A stretch of 64,000 bases of DNA from positions 617,912 through 681,911 of the forward strand of contig BDSL01000051.1 of NCBI GenBank assembly GCA_003116995.1, in the 5' to 3' direction. Positions 50,088 through 61,600 of this stretch are shown here, one piece after another. Source of the stretch: Yamagishiella unicocca (taxonomy: Eukaryota; Chlorophyta; Chlorophyceae; Chlamydomonadales; Volvocaceae). Position 1 is the stretch's first letter, and every line of letters begins with the position of its first letter. The notes beneath the pieces are model-generated. The model searched no databases and was not told the origin of the DNA. It saw nothing but the letters and a program-made list of their open reading frames with translations. A program made the position numbers and the translations under genes.

Positions 50088-52992
50088 TCAAGTCGCGCAG
50101 CCTGCATCAACCTGGTCATACACGGCTCCCTCCCAAGCAACCCGCCCCCCTGTCCCCCCGACTTGACCCCCACAGCCAAACCCATGACCCCCACAACCCA
50201 CCATCGTCATGAAGCCCGACTCCGTGAGCTGTTCCGCGCCTCCGCCACCACCGGCCTGCCCCTTGCGCTGCGCCTCCTCCAGAACCGCTGTAACCTCCTC
50301 CACGCTCTGCTCGTACGGCGGCGGTTGGAGCGTCTGCTGCCGTACCAGCACCGTATTCATGGTGAGCGCTGCGGGCGGCAGCCCCACGGAGAACCAGGGG
50401 TGCGCCATGATCTGGGGCAGCGACAGGCGGGTGTTGGGGTCCGGTGACAGGATGCCTCGGAGCAGGTCTAGGCACTCAGCCGCCACCGGCACCGACGACG
50501 GCGCCGTCCACTCGCCGCGCAGGATCTGCTGCATGGTGGCGTCGCGGCGGGCCTTATCGTTGGTGGCCAGGGGATCGTCGAAGGGCGCGCGCGCGAAGAG
50601 CATCACGTAAAGCACGATGCCAGTGGACCAAATGTCTGCGGAGGGGCCGGGGCCGGGGTGCGGGGCCGGGGGGTGGACCCGTGAGTCTGCATAAGGCCCG
50701 GAGAAGATTTCGAGGGGTGCGGTTGAGGGTTGAAACATCACGAGGCGGTGCCCGGCGGTGCGGTGGTGCGGGCCCTCCTGGGCCGCATGTCCTCCATCAG
50801 GAGGCGGCCCTGTCCTGGGCGGCACAGGGCTCGCTCACCCGCTTTGTGGCCGTCGTAGCGCCGACTGGGCCCCGCGCGTAGCACCTCGGGCGCCATGTAG
50901 GTGACGGTGCCCACGCGGCTCTTGGGCATCGAGTGCACGCCCTCCTTGGACAGACCGAAGTCTGCGATCTTGAGGTGCAGGTTGAAGGGGTGCTCCAGGT
51001 CCCCCTGAGTCAGCTCCTGTGGGAGGCCGGGGAAGGGAGGCCGGCACCCAGCGGGATAGGTGGTGGGGTTTCAGGGTTTCACCCGACGCTCCTCCCCTTA
51101 GGTCACCGGAAGCTACACAACCGAGCGTGGAATTCCCCTGGCCCCACCCCAGGCCCCCAGCGTTCGTGCGCTCCTTTGCCCTGCCCCTCTGCCCTGGCTC
51201 CCCTGGGCTGTGGTACGGTACCGGTACTCCTCCCGTCGCCGGCCCGACCTCCCTCCGCACCTGTCGGGCATCTGGCGTGCGCTTGAGAAGCAGGTTCTCC
51301 GGCTTGAGGTCCCGGTTGACCACCCCCCGCTGGTGGCAGTAGTCCAGGCCAAACGCCAGCTGCTGGAAGAACCTGGGGAGAGGCGCGGGACCGGTGGCGG
51401 TGTGCATTCAGATGACACGCAATGATGACGCCGCGTCACGTCCTGGGGGTCACGTACGTGCCACGTACATGTAAGGTACGGAATACGGAATATCACGGGC
51501 ATGTGGCATGCGGTACGCGCATCGCCCTGCCGTTTTCCTGCTCTCGCGACACAACGTACGGCGATGCCGTCCAACGCAAGCCATGTCGCCTCAACTCGTC
51601 CGAGGAGTAAGCACACCTTCCACGATGCCAAGGCTGGATAGTGAGCACACCTTCCACGATGCCAAGGCTGGATATTGAGCACACCTTACACGATGCCAAG
51701 GCTGGATAGCGGTATTGTAGCGGTATGGCACCTGTGCGGCTGGAATCCGCTGAGCCGCCCTCCTCTGGCCTCACGCTGTGAAGACCTCGAGTGATGTTTG
51801 GCGTGGCTGCACACAATGCCTTGCGTCCCCATAGCTTTATGGGGGGTGCTGAAAAGTGGTTCCCGCATGCCCAGTGCTGCATGTCGGCACTCCATGCGGC
51901 GACATGCAGTAGGGTAACGCCCCGGCGACGTCAGCTCGCAGCATCTGACTATTCTGGAAGGGTTCGAATGCGGAGTCCAGAGACGTTTCTCTAGTGTTCC
52001 TTTTCGCCCATGCCCTGTTCCGGATGGTATACCATACAGAGCCTCTTTAAACGCGACTCGCAGTCCCCCTAGGATGTGGACATCTGCCACGGTGACTACA
52101 TCGAACTACCCTAGCTGCTGCCGATGCGCAGACCGCAAGTCAATGATAGCTCAAGAGCCCAAGAGCACGCGTCAAACTCCCAAGATCAAAGCTGGAAGAC
52201 GCAACGCAGACCCACCAGCGGGCCTCGTGCTCTCGGAAGCGGCCCCTCCTGCGCAGGTAGTCCAGAAGGTCGCCGCGGTCCGCGTATTCCATGATCTGCA
52301 CAGCAGAACAAGAGGTCCCAAGACAAGATATCCAGGCAGAGGTTGGGGGGCGCCAGGATATGGACTGGCGCACGGAGTACGGCAGGGCAGGCGGGGAGAC
52401 ATCCTCGGAGGATGCGCCACGCGAAAGTCAACCGCCTCATGGTCCACGCTATCCAGTATTCCCCCTCGCTGGGCCAATATCGCGGCGGCAAAGCTTCAGC
52501 CCCTGTTCCATGCACCACACCCACAGACCAACTAACCATGTAGAGGAACCGCTTGTCCGGGGTCACCCCCAGCTTCTTGAACCGTATCACGTGCGCTGTG
52601 TGATGGGTTTAAGGGCACAGCAATTGTTGTAATGGAAGGCAGCATTGGCGCGAGAGAGTCCCCAAGCAAACTCACGGTGCACAAGTTGGCGATGGCTGTG
52701 CACCTCGCGGGACACCAGGTTGAAATCCGCGCATTCATCCCTTGCGATAATTTTAACTGCCACATCCTGCGACACCAGCCAAGCGTGGGAGCGTTTGGTA
52801 TCGAGTGTAACCTGGTCGAAACGATTTGCAGTGGGAATGTAGCGACAACCGTACCTCAAATGGGCCGCCCACAACAAGCTGCCGTCTATATAAAAGCACT
52901 GATCCGAATGCTCCTGTCCCGAGAGCCTTTTGGAATGTGTAGCCGGGGAATTTCTCGAGTGGGTTCACGGGAGGAGGCGTCACCGTTGCCAT
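50088..52992 (-). CDS. SnRK2-like serine/threonine protein kinase (copy A)
   Basis: Seven minus-strand exons fit phase: 52855-52992, 52676-52766, 52537-52595, 52216-52295, 51261-51372, 50839-51016 and 50088-50635, total 1206 nt, 401 aa. Motifs: LGTGAFGSV, DVAVKIIARDE, HVIRFKKLGVTPDKRFLYM, IMEYADRGDLLDYLRRRGRF, catalytic loop VVNRDLKPENLLL (Asn replaces the His of HRD, as in copy B), KIADFGLSK, KSRVGTVTYMAPEVL, ADIWSTGIVLYVMLFARAPF, DPNTRLSLPQIMAHPWF, then a SnRK2-box-like YEQSVEEVTAVLEEAQRKG. The tail is Gly-rich and lacks copy B's acidic end. It is a paralogue of copy B, 2.7 kb downstream of it in plus coordinates and on the same strand. The conserved catalytic residues suggest activity. Intron 4 carries three 34-bp tandem repeats. 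Confidence 0.93.
51609..51710 (+). repeat. 34-bp tandem repeat, three copies
   Basis: Three near-identical units share CACACCTTCCACGATGCCAA and recur every 34 bp (starts near 51611, 51645 and 51679; the third has one substitution in that core). They lie inside the intron between 51372 and 52216 of SnRK2-like kinase A. Confidence 0.9.
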
Positions 52993-54740
52993 TTTGGTAT
53001 GGAACTTGCGTAAAATGTCTATATATTTCGCCCGGGAACATCTAGGTGCTCATTCGTTAGTCGCTGTGCCGGCAACCCGGCACAAACAGGAGGCCGTTCA
53101 AGAAAATACAGAACTACGGTATTAGACAGGGCAGAAGCCAGTTGATAGCCGACGGTACATACCAGTACAGCAAAATCTTTTGCATGGATACGACCGGATT
53201 GCTTCTTTGGTGTTTCTGGAGCGAGCGGGTTCGGAGCCCTTCGTAAGGACGTGAGGCCACTGATCCTGGCCTCATGCTGGTTTGTCAACCGCTCCTCTAC
53301 TTTGTTGTATGCCGAGGAGACGGGGAACATTTTGGTAGTACCTGCATACCCCGAACACCCCGTCGTATGTGTACTGTAACGCGTTGAACAGGTCACGAGC
53401 ACACCTCGTGGATGTTATCGACATAGCCTGCACACATATCCATCCTTCCATCGTCGGCCTAGACCTTCCACCGATCACGTACACAGACCATACAATTAAC
53501 TGCATACCTGGCCGCGCTTTTACTTAGCGCCAAGGTGCGACCCGAAGGGGGCCCTTGCAAGGTGCAAAGTCACACGAAGTAGTCATTTCCAGCAGCAGGC
53601 GCACTGCTCGAAATGCACCTGCTGCTGTTCAAGGTTTAGATGGGTCCTGCCGTGCACCTGAGGTGTACGACAGCCAGCTGCAGCAGCCGCAGGGCCACAG
53701 CACGCTCACCACCTACGCGGGCCCCGCAGCCCAGGCAGCCATTGCGGTACCCCTCAGTGCCAATGCGCAGCGTCGCCTCCTGGTTCCGTGGGAGCCTTAG
53801 GACGTCAACATCACACAAGAGCAGGCAGACGCGTGCTCGACTCAAGCCTGAGCAACTACCGTATGCAGGCTTTACACAGTATCTTTTAACCAGTACTGGC
53901 GAAAGGTGCTGCGTACGCGACATCGTATACAAGGTTGTGCCATGGTCTATAGGGCCATCCGCTGAGACTCTCCATGCTCTGCCCACACAACTCACTCCAT
54001 CTAGACCGTCTCCGCAGACGGCAATGCCCCAACGGATGTAACAGCCATAACCAGAACCGCCGTGTCCGCAATGCCCTGCAATGCCTCAACAATGACATTA
54101 TCGGCTTCCGAGGCCATTCGTTCGCCGCTGCTGGCATTGCACCCACACTGAGGCACACGTTTATTACCGTAGATACAATTGACCTGGGTTGCGCCCTACG
54201 CTACCGGACGTTGCGGACGCAGCGCTTGCTCGTCGGGGCAGCGGAGCCCTCCCTTGCAGAACGCCGGCCCCGGGAAATTGAAGCGCAAGAGACCATGCGG
54301 TTGGTCGCAGACGCGACCGCGGAAGACTAACGTAGCGTAGGGTGCATGTGCAAGAACCGCTCAGACAGCCGTGGGCCCCCCTGGTAAAATTATTCGCCCT
54401 CCGCTAGCCTTGCGCCGTATCAGTTCTCAAACGTTGTCCACAAACCTGCCCATTGAGGTCTCAAAAGTGTTAAGAAAGGCGCGCGTGACCTGCCACCATT
54501 CCGTCCGTTGCGATTGACCGCCAGTACCCCCTCAGTACAAGCCATTAGTACTCCGCGACAACACGTGTTTGAAACTGGAAGACATATGGGCATGCCTACA
54601 GCTCAAGCGCCTCCATCTTGCCACACATGCACATGCTGGGGATTCCTAACCGCCTGTCCGGCCCTTCGCCCTTCGATTACAGCGCAAACGGCGCAGCCTG
54701 CTTCCCATCCACCCGCCAATTCGGCGAGCCTCGCCCACCC
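52993..54740. other. Intergenic with unassigned ORFs
   Basis: It holds the promoter of SnRK2-like kinase A and possibly one or two unresolved genes. A plus-strand ORF at 53555-53800 has strongly G/C-ending codons and a protein-like end (GHSTLTTYAGPAAQAAIAVP, stop at 53800). Another at 53974-54330 ends REIEAQETMRLVADATAED. No domain is recognised and I could not join them in phase. A minus-strand ORF at 53019-53402 stops only 26 bp before the kinase start and is probably not real. Confidence 0.4.
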
Positions 54741-55219
54741 CTACAACCACCCGTGAAGTGCAGCTAGCCGTTTCATGAGAGCATCAATAATCCACCAGGA
54801 GCGCAGCGCTACACTCCCGGATACGCTCGCCTGCTCAATGGCGGCCTGATTGCGTGCCAACTGATAGAGGTTCAGCAAATTATTAGTCCCCAGTACACAA
54901 TGGCTGTCGCCTCAGCTCCTAGCAGGCGGCCTAATGCGGCCAAGTCCGCGGTAGCTCACCCAGCATCCTGCCCGCTGCGAAATTCGATAAACTCCTTACC
55001 GCTGGCGCCATGATACGCGGTCCGCTGGCGGCCCTGGCGCATGCCCGCGTGAGGCTTCGGTAGCATCAAGCCGGTAACCTCCCCGGCCCAGGCCCCGCTG
55101 CCACTGCCACTGCCGCTGTCACTGCCACTGTGACTGCCCCCAACCGCAACCGAAGACACGCAATACCTGGCGCCGGCCAGGGCTTTCCGCCCAGGGCCAC
55201 CCGCTTTCTTGCCCCTCAT
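54741..55219 (-). CDS. Unknown 140-aa protein
   Basis: Two minus-strand exons join in phase: 54960-55219 and 54741-54903, total 423 nt, 140 aa. The first begins MRGKKAGGPGRKALAG, has a Gly/Ser run (SGSDSGSGSGSG), then AYHGASGKEFIEFRSGQDAG. The second reads CVLGTNNLLNLYQLARNQAA, then IEQASVSGSVALRSWWIIDALMKRL, ending AALHGWL. The junction completes a Gly codon (GG|C), with donor GGGTGAGC and acceptor GCGACAG. I do not recognise the family. The ATG lies only about 13 bp after the stop of the large membrane-protein gene on the same strand, so it could be an alternatively spliced 3' end of that gene, or its 5' end could be mis-set. Confidence 0.5.
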
Positions 55220-55234
55220 GACACGGTGCTCCCC

Positions 55235-55600
55235 CTATTGCTCGCCATCGTCCTCCTCCGCGTCCTCACATATAGTAACGAGCCGGGGGACTCGGTGCCG
55301 GTTCTCCCTAGCGAACCGGACGTACTGGTTGGAGCTCTTGAAGCGCCGCCAGCGCGCACTCTGCATGAAGCGCCTCAGCGCCTCGTGACCGTCTCCCGCA
55401 GGCAGCTGGTCGTACGGGATCCAGGCACTGTACGGCAGCTCGCCATGCCGGGCCGGCAGCTGGCGCCACCGTACGCGGAAGAGCAGCGTGTAGCCCTGCA
55501 GGTGGGCGGTGGTGCCGATGGCCACATCCTCAATGATGAGCACCTCCTGGTGGGGTTGCAGGCAGGACGGGGACTGGAAGAGAGGGTACTGCTGCTGCGG
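55235..55600 (-). other. Chromo-like C-terminal segment of the membrane protein
   Basis: The last 115 or so residues depart from the low-complexity tail: QEVLIIEDVAIGTTAHLQGY, FRVRWRQLPARHGE, YSAWIPYDQLPAGDGHEALR, then RFMQSARWRRFKSSNQYVRF and a basic/acidic end. The strand-strand-W...P..L-helix order resembles a chromodomain; in volvocine Gypsy-type integrases such a domain is followed by a similar W..F..S..Y..F pattern. This is a resemblance by eye, not a computed match. Confidence 0.4.
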
Positions 55601-58600
55601 CTGCTGGCGCCCGTCCCCGCCAGCGTGTATTCGTCTCCGGTGGCGAGCGACCCGGAGGTTCACGGTGGGCAACGGGCCGGTACCGCCGCCGCTAGCACCA
55701 CCGCCAGGGGCGCTGCGGCGGCGTGTGAGAGCCACACCGCCGCCGCCGCCGGCCGAGTGGGCGGCGAAGGAGGTAACGCTGAAGGGCTGGGCAGCACCGC
55801 CGCCGCCGCCAGCGCCGACCGTGTCGACGCTCGTGTCTAACGCCGGTGGCAGGGTCTTCAGCATAGTGCAAGGCAGCAGCGTGGAGTAGCTGCTGGCGCC
55901 GGGACTACCCTGCTCGTCGCCGCTGCCGTCGCTGTCGTTGTCAGTGACTCTGGCGTGGGCTGCCCGCGGCGACTGCCACGCCAGCCGGCTGGCATTGGGC
56001 GATATCGCCGAGACAGCGCATGGGTCCGCCCCATCCATCGGTACATCCGCGTCCAGACGGCCCGGCGCCGAAACTCGCCGCTCTAGCTCGCTAGTCGCAT
56101 CTGAGGCGCTGCGCCGGAGCGCCTCGAAGGGCCACACAGGCGGCTGCTCGGCCAGTGCGGCGCCGGCCCCGGCGGCGGGGATTGAGGCGTGGCGGACGAG
56201 CGCTGCGGGCTTGTGCTCGCGGCCAAGGGGCTCGCCAACCCCTCGCGGCTGGCGGTGCGGCAGGTCAGGGGGGTAGTGGTGGTGGTGGTGGTGGTGCTGC
56301 TTATCTTCTAGGGTGTACAGGTCTGGCGAGGGCCGCGACAGGTCCGGCTCAAAGGGCTCGACCGGCTGCTGCGTTGGCTCTGCATCCAGCGCTGGCAGTG
56401 TCACAGCTTGCTGATGGTGGTGGTCGTGTTCAACCTCCGGGGACTGCTCGGCCTGAGGCGGCAGGGGCAACAGGCAGGACGATGACCCCCCAGAGAAGGA
56501 GCCGCTGCCGGTGGAGGTACGGGGCGACGGCTGGAGTGAGACGTCCGCGGCGTCAGGCTCGATCTCACCCGACGGTGGGGCGGGTCCCCAAGCCGCCGGG
56601 ACCCCCGACGCCGGCGCTTCGCCCGTGGATGGCGTTCGGACGCTGTCCAGCAGCCGCTCCAGGCTGCTGGATCTGGATCCCGCCGACGCCCCCGCCGGTG
56701 CGCCGCTGCTGGCGCTGGACTCCACCCCGCCTGCGCCGCCGCTGCGGGCGCTGCTGGGCCGCGACAGCCCGGATACCAACGTCGCGAAGCGGCTGGTCGC
56801 AGTGCCAGCCGCGGCCGTGAGGGCCTCAGCCACGGCCAGCAGCGGCCTCCACGTACCGCTCGATGACGGTCCGCCCTCGGGGTGTGGCGATGTGGGTTCC
56901 GAAGGCCTCCCCACCGCCATGGTGGCGTTGCCATTGCCGGCGTCGTTCGTGTTGTAAGGTAGCCCCGACCCTGCCGCGTCGATCGTCGCCCTGGGGTTAT
57001 AGCCCTCGGGTGGGCTGTTGCCGCGCTCGGGCGTGACGGAGGGGGACGGATGGACGCGCGGAGAAGGCATACGCTTCAACACGCGGGGCGAGCGGGGCGA
57101 GCCCTTGCGTGACGAGGAGCGGGAGGAGGAGGTCCTGAGGAAGGGCTCCTCTCCCACCACCGCTGCATCGGCGCGGCCGTCCAGGCTACGGTTGCGCCGG
57201 AGCTCCAGAGCCGCAGCAAGGGCACCGATGGCCGCCGCGACCGCCGCGTCCGCAGCCGCCAGGCCAGGGCTGCGACTGGAGCTGGCGGCGGCTCCACCGC
57301 TGCCGGCTGATGAGGCGCGCGACGCAGGGGTAGCGTTGGGGGACGGAGCCGGGTCGTCGCGGTTTCGGAGCCGGAAGATCGGGTCCGCCGGAGGCGGCAG
57401 CGGCGCTGGTGGCCCCAGCCCACCTGACCGCGCCATGGCGGCGTCCATGTCGGGAATGCGGCTGAGCTCCGACGCAGCAGACTCCATAGACCGAACTGAG
57501 GAGAAGCTCCCGTCGTCTCCGTCGTCTCGCTCCACCACCAGTGGCGCCTGTTCCGGGGAGGGAGAGGCGGACGCGGCCTCCCCCACCGCAAGGACGCTCA
57601 CCTCCAGGCCGCTGTTGACGCCGCCCGGCGGCGCAGCCGCCGCTCCGGCGCCAGCAGCGCCCGGCGCGCTGAACCTGTCGTGGTCGGCAGCGGCCCCGCT
57701 CCTGCCACTGCACGGCTCGCCGGTCGCACCGGCGCTGGCCCTCAGGGCGGCTCGCACCGCAACCTGCGAGCGAAGGTTCCACTGCGGAGATCGATGCTTG
57801 GGTGGTGGCGCCGTCCCCGGGCCGCAAGCGCGTTCGTATAAGCGGAGCGCGCGGCCGCGCAGAGGCTGCGCGGCGCCGGCGGCGCCGCCGCCAGGCGGGC
57901 CGCGCCACGGCATGATCGCGGCTTCCAACGCGGACTGCCCCTGCTGTGGCTCCAACTCGCCGCCTTTGCCTCGGCCGCCGGTGGAGCAGGCGCTGCCCGA
58001 GCTGCACGACACGCCGCCGTCGCTGCCGCCACCGCGAGCCAGGTCGATGCCGCTGGCGCGGCTGCGGCTCCTGCCCGTGGCCGGCAGTGCCTGGGACGGC
58101 TCAGCGAACAGGGACGACCGCGGGCTGCTGCTGGCGGGCGTCAATCGGCCGTTGCCTGCACCGCCCGGTTCGGACCGGCTGGACGGCGGCGTTCTGCGTG
58201 TCCGGTGGGCGGGGGGGTAAGCTGCGCCCAGCTCGATGGCCCAACCGCCGGCGCCAACGCGGTCGGGCGCCTCAAGGTCGACGTAGGCCAAGTCCTGGGC
58301 CATATACGACGCGTCGCGACCAACGTACGACAGCTGGTTCACATCCTGTGATGGAGTTACCAACGGTTGCGAGTCGGGGGATATTCGGGGTAAGGGCAGA
58401 TTTATTGCGCGACTAAAGCCGCCGGGGGGGGCCGGGAGGCAGCAGGAGCTTGCGGCAGCCCGGAGACCGGACTGCAGACTGCGGGCTCGTCAGCGCACAG
58501 CAACACAGCAGCGTGCCGCTTACGGCTGTCCCCTCCCCGGCCCCCGGCCGCCTTACATGACCCCCTTCCACATCCAACCTCAGGGGCACTTGCGCCCCTA

Positions 58601-61600
58601 CGCAGCCTCCCTGGATTCACGTGACCGGCACCCCTCCCCCTGAGACCTAAAACCCTGAAACCCCGAACCCCAGCGGCGCCACCCCTCGCGCCTGCACGCT
58701 GTCGCCCTCGCCCTCGTGCTCCTTGCCGGCGGAGCCAGCCGGGGGCCGCCGACGGCGCCGGCGTCGCCGTACGATGAATACGGCAAGTACGACAGCCATC
58801 AGGGCGGTCACGCCCACCGCCGCACCGATGATAGCGAACAACTGAACCTTGGAACCTGGTGAGCCGCCGCTGTCAGCGGCTGGAGCAAAGCCTTGGGTCG
58901 TGACTTGCTGCGGGCTCTGTGGGATTTGTAAAGGGTACAGGAGAGGTCGGAGCTGGTGGCGCAGGCGTCAAGTTGCAAACGACCGCTTGGGTACGGAATC
59001 ATGGCCAGCTGAAACAGGAAAGGGTGCCGTCGGGTGGTGGTGGTGGTGGGTGTGGGGGGATTTTGAGGAAGACCCGTGGATGCGAGAAAAAACCGTGGGG
59101 TAGACCTGAAACCCAACACGGCACGTGTGGTGAGGTATGTGGTGGGCTGGAATGCGGGCCATAGTATCGGTACCGCCTGGGGGACAGGCGCGTGGGGGTC
59201 AGGAGCCAGCAGGAGGCTGCCCGCACGCACATGGCTGTCCACGCTGTCACCCGCTGCCCACACACAACTGTTCATACTGTAAGCCGCTGCCCCCTGCGCT
59301 GCAAGATAATGCAGAAGCACGGACATAAGCATGCGCTGCGGCATGCAAAGCAGCTTCCCATTTCGGGGGGGTAGCTGCGTACCTCGTCACTGGCTCCGGG
59401 ACCAGGTGTAACACTGCATGTGGCGCCATCCAGCCCGGGCGCTGTGCCGGCGGCGCAGGCTGCAGCGAACTGCTCAGCGCCCAGCACGTTGAGCGCCACT
59501 TTGTATGTCGCTTGGACCTGCGGGACAGCCACACCGAGCAGACGCGTTGCTCACCGCTCAGCGTTCCCCGCGCGCCACCCGCGGGCGGGGTTTTCGGTTT
59601 GTAACCTGTTCCCTACCGTATGCCATGTTCCGACACTCTCAGCGCTCCGAATGTGCCTCCCTTCCTCCCTCCCGCCCCTCCTCGGTTGCTTTGTGCGCAT
59701 CATGACGCTCCGGCTCCGCACACGTGCAGCAGTTGTCACGGGGAAGGATCCTGACGTCCACCGCCACCGCCACCATGATCAGCACCACCACCACCATCCC
59801 ACACACAAAAGCATATTCCTCCAATCAACCTTCCCTGGAGTAATGCTTTTTCCTTTCGAATCCGGTTTTCGCGGTTTTTCCCTGTCGCTCCCTGCCCTTG
59901 CACCCTACGTACCTTGGTCGATACGACAATCTCGTCCAGCGTGGGACCACACACCATCGGCCCCGCGCCGTCACTGTTCGCAGCGGCCTCCTGCGCCGCC
60001 TGCCAGGAACGCATGCTGTCGTACATCTCGCCCTTGACGGTCGGGCTGCTGCCGCTGCTGCTGCCGGTGTCCGCAGCAGGCAGGTGGCTCTCGGCCGAGG
60101 CGGTTACCTCAAACGTGACAGACGCGCTGGAGGCAGCGGCGCAGGCGCCCACCGCATGCTTGCCGGTCACGTCGCCGCCACTGCCGGCGGCGGCGCCGCC
60201 GCCGCTGGCCCCTGCGCTGCTGCCCGTTGCCGCGGCGGCGGCAGCCGACGCGGCGGCCAATGCGCGCCCTGCCATCACAGGCAGCGCCCCAAACCGGCGG
60301 TGGCGGCCTCGCCTCGCCGCCAAGCCGATACCCGAGGAGCCGCCGCCGCTGTCGCCGCCGCCATTGCTGTCGCCGCCGCCATTGCTGTCGCCATTGCTGC
60401 GATGCAGCAGGCGACGATCGCCGGCGCCCTCGGCTGCCTCCACGCACGTCCCTTTGGTCAAGGTGGCCGTCCTGAACGGCACCCACTGTAGGAACTCGTG
60501 GTTCAGGCTGGCAAGGAAGGCGGCGCCACACACCTGAGAGCGAGAGCCGAGGGGGGGGCGGCGTGGGGCGAGGCTGGCCCAGAGGCGATTTGGTGTGGGG
60601 GGGGGGTCGGCATACCTTAAGAAGCAGCCCCCAGACCTCCAGTAGCGGAACACAGAACCTCAAACCCCGCTGATGCCCGATCGCACAACCTCGGTTCCAG
60701 TAGACGGCACGTGATTTCACACCGGGAAGCCGTACACGAGCAAGTGAGCGCAAATACCCCTAGATCCCAGACCTCCACGACGGCGCGATTCGCTCGTATA
60801 CCCCCACAGCACCTGGCACCGCCCTAGACCAGCCCCGGGGAGCCGCCCTCCCCCCTGCTAGGCCCTCCCTCCCTTCTCTCGCAGCACACGACCCAGCCTC
60901 TTCACCATGAGTCCCCCACCTGTGGGGCCATGCCGTCCTGCGGCACCAGGGAGAGTGGCACGTGAATGTCGTACGCGCGGGCGCGAACCTGTACGGCACC
61001 TGGGAAGAGCGCCGCCAGCGCCGCCGGGTCGTCTAGTTCCACCCCCGGCAGCACTGTCTCCCGGATGACAATCATGATGGCGAAAGGGCTGCCGGACTCG
61101 TCCACGTATGCCTCAGGCACCCCCATGGTGAGCAGGTCCGGGGTCGGCGGCGGCATGGGTGACGGCGGCAACGGCGGCGGCATGGGTGACGGCGGCAATG
61201 GCGGCGGCATGGGTGACGGCGGCAATGGTGGCGGCGGCGGCGGCGGCGTCGCAGCGGTCAAGGGTACGGTTGGAGCAGGAGCCTGTGGTAGCGCTGGTGA
61301 AGTGCGCGTGGTAGGGGGGGATAGGGGCTGGAGCTGGGTGGCAGGATGCATGGGCACTGTGGGCGCTGGAGCAGGCTGCGGGGAGGCGGGTTGGAGGGGT
61401 GGGCGGGGAGCGGCGGCTGGTGCGGGGGAGGGTGCCGCGAGCACGGGGCTGGGAGGTGTTACAGGCGGCTGGGCCGGGCTGGTCAACGGGAGCGCAGGGC
61501 TGGGGGGCTTTGCCGTTGGTTGGGAAGGTGGGCTGGAGGGTGGGTCCAGTGTGGGAGGCACCGGCGCTAGGGCAGGGGCTGGTGGTCCCGGTGGCGAGGG

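Noticed and set aside
52855..53329. Upstream extension of SnRK2-like kinase A through an ATG near 53329
   Set aside because: The donor (GTATGT) leaves phase 0, while acceptors upstream of 52992 need one or two carried bases; MATVTPPPVNPLEKFPGY is a normal short SnRK2 start.
53019..53402. 127-aa minus-strand ORF just upstream of SnRK2-like kinase A
   Set aside because: Ends 26 bp before the kinase ATG, leaving no room for a promoter or 5' UTR, and its possible donor does not match the phase needed to join the kinase.
57018..58220. 400-aa plus-strand ORF
   Set aside because: Shadow of the long GC-rich tail exon of the membrane protein on the minus strand; no motifs, and the minus frame is longer and splices in phase.
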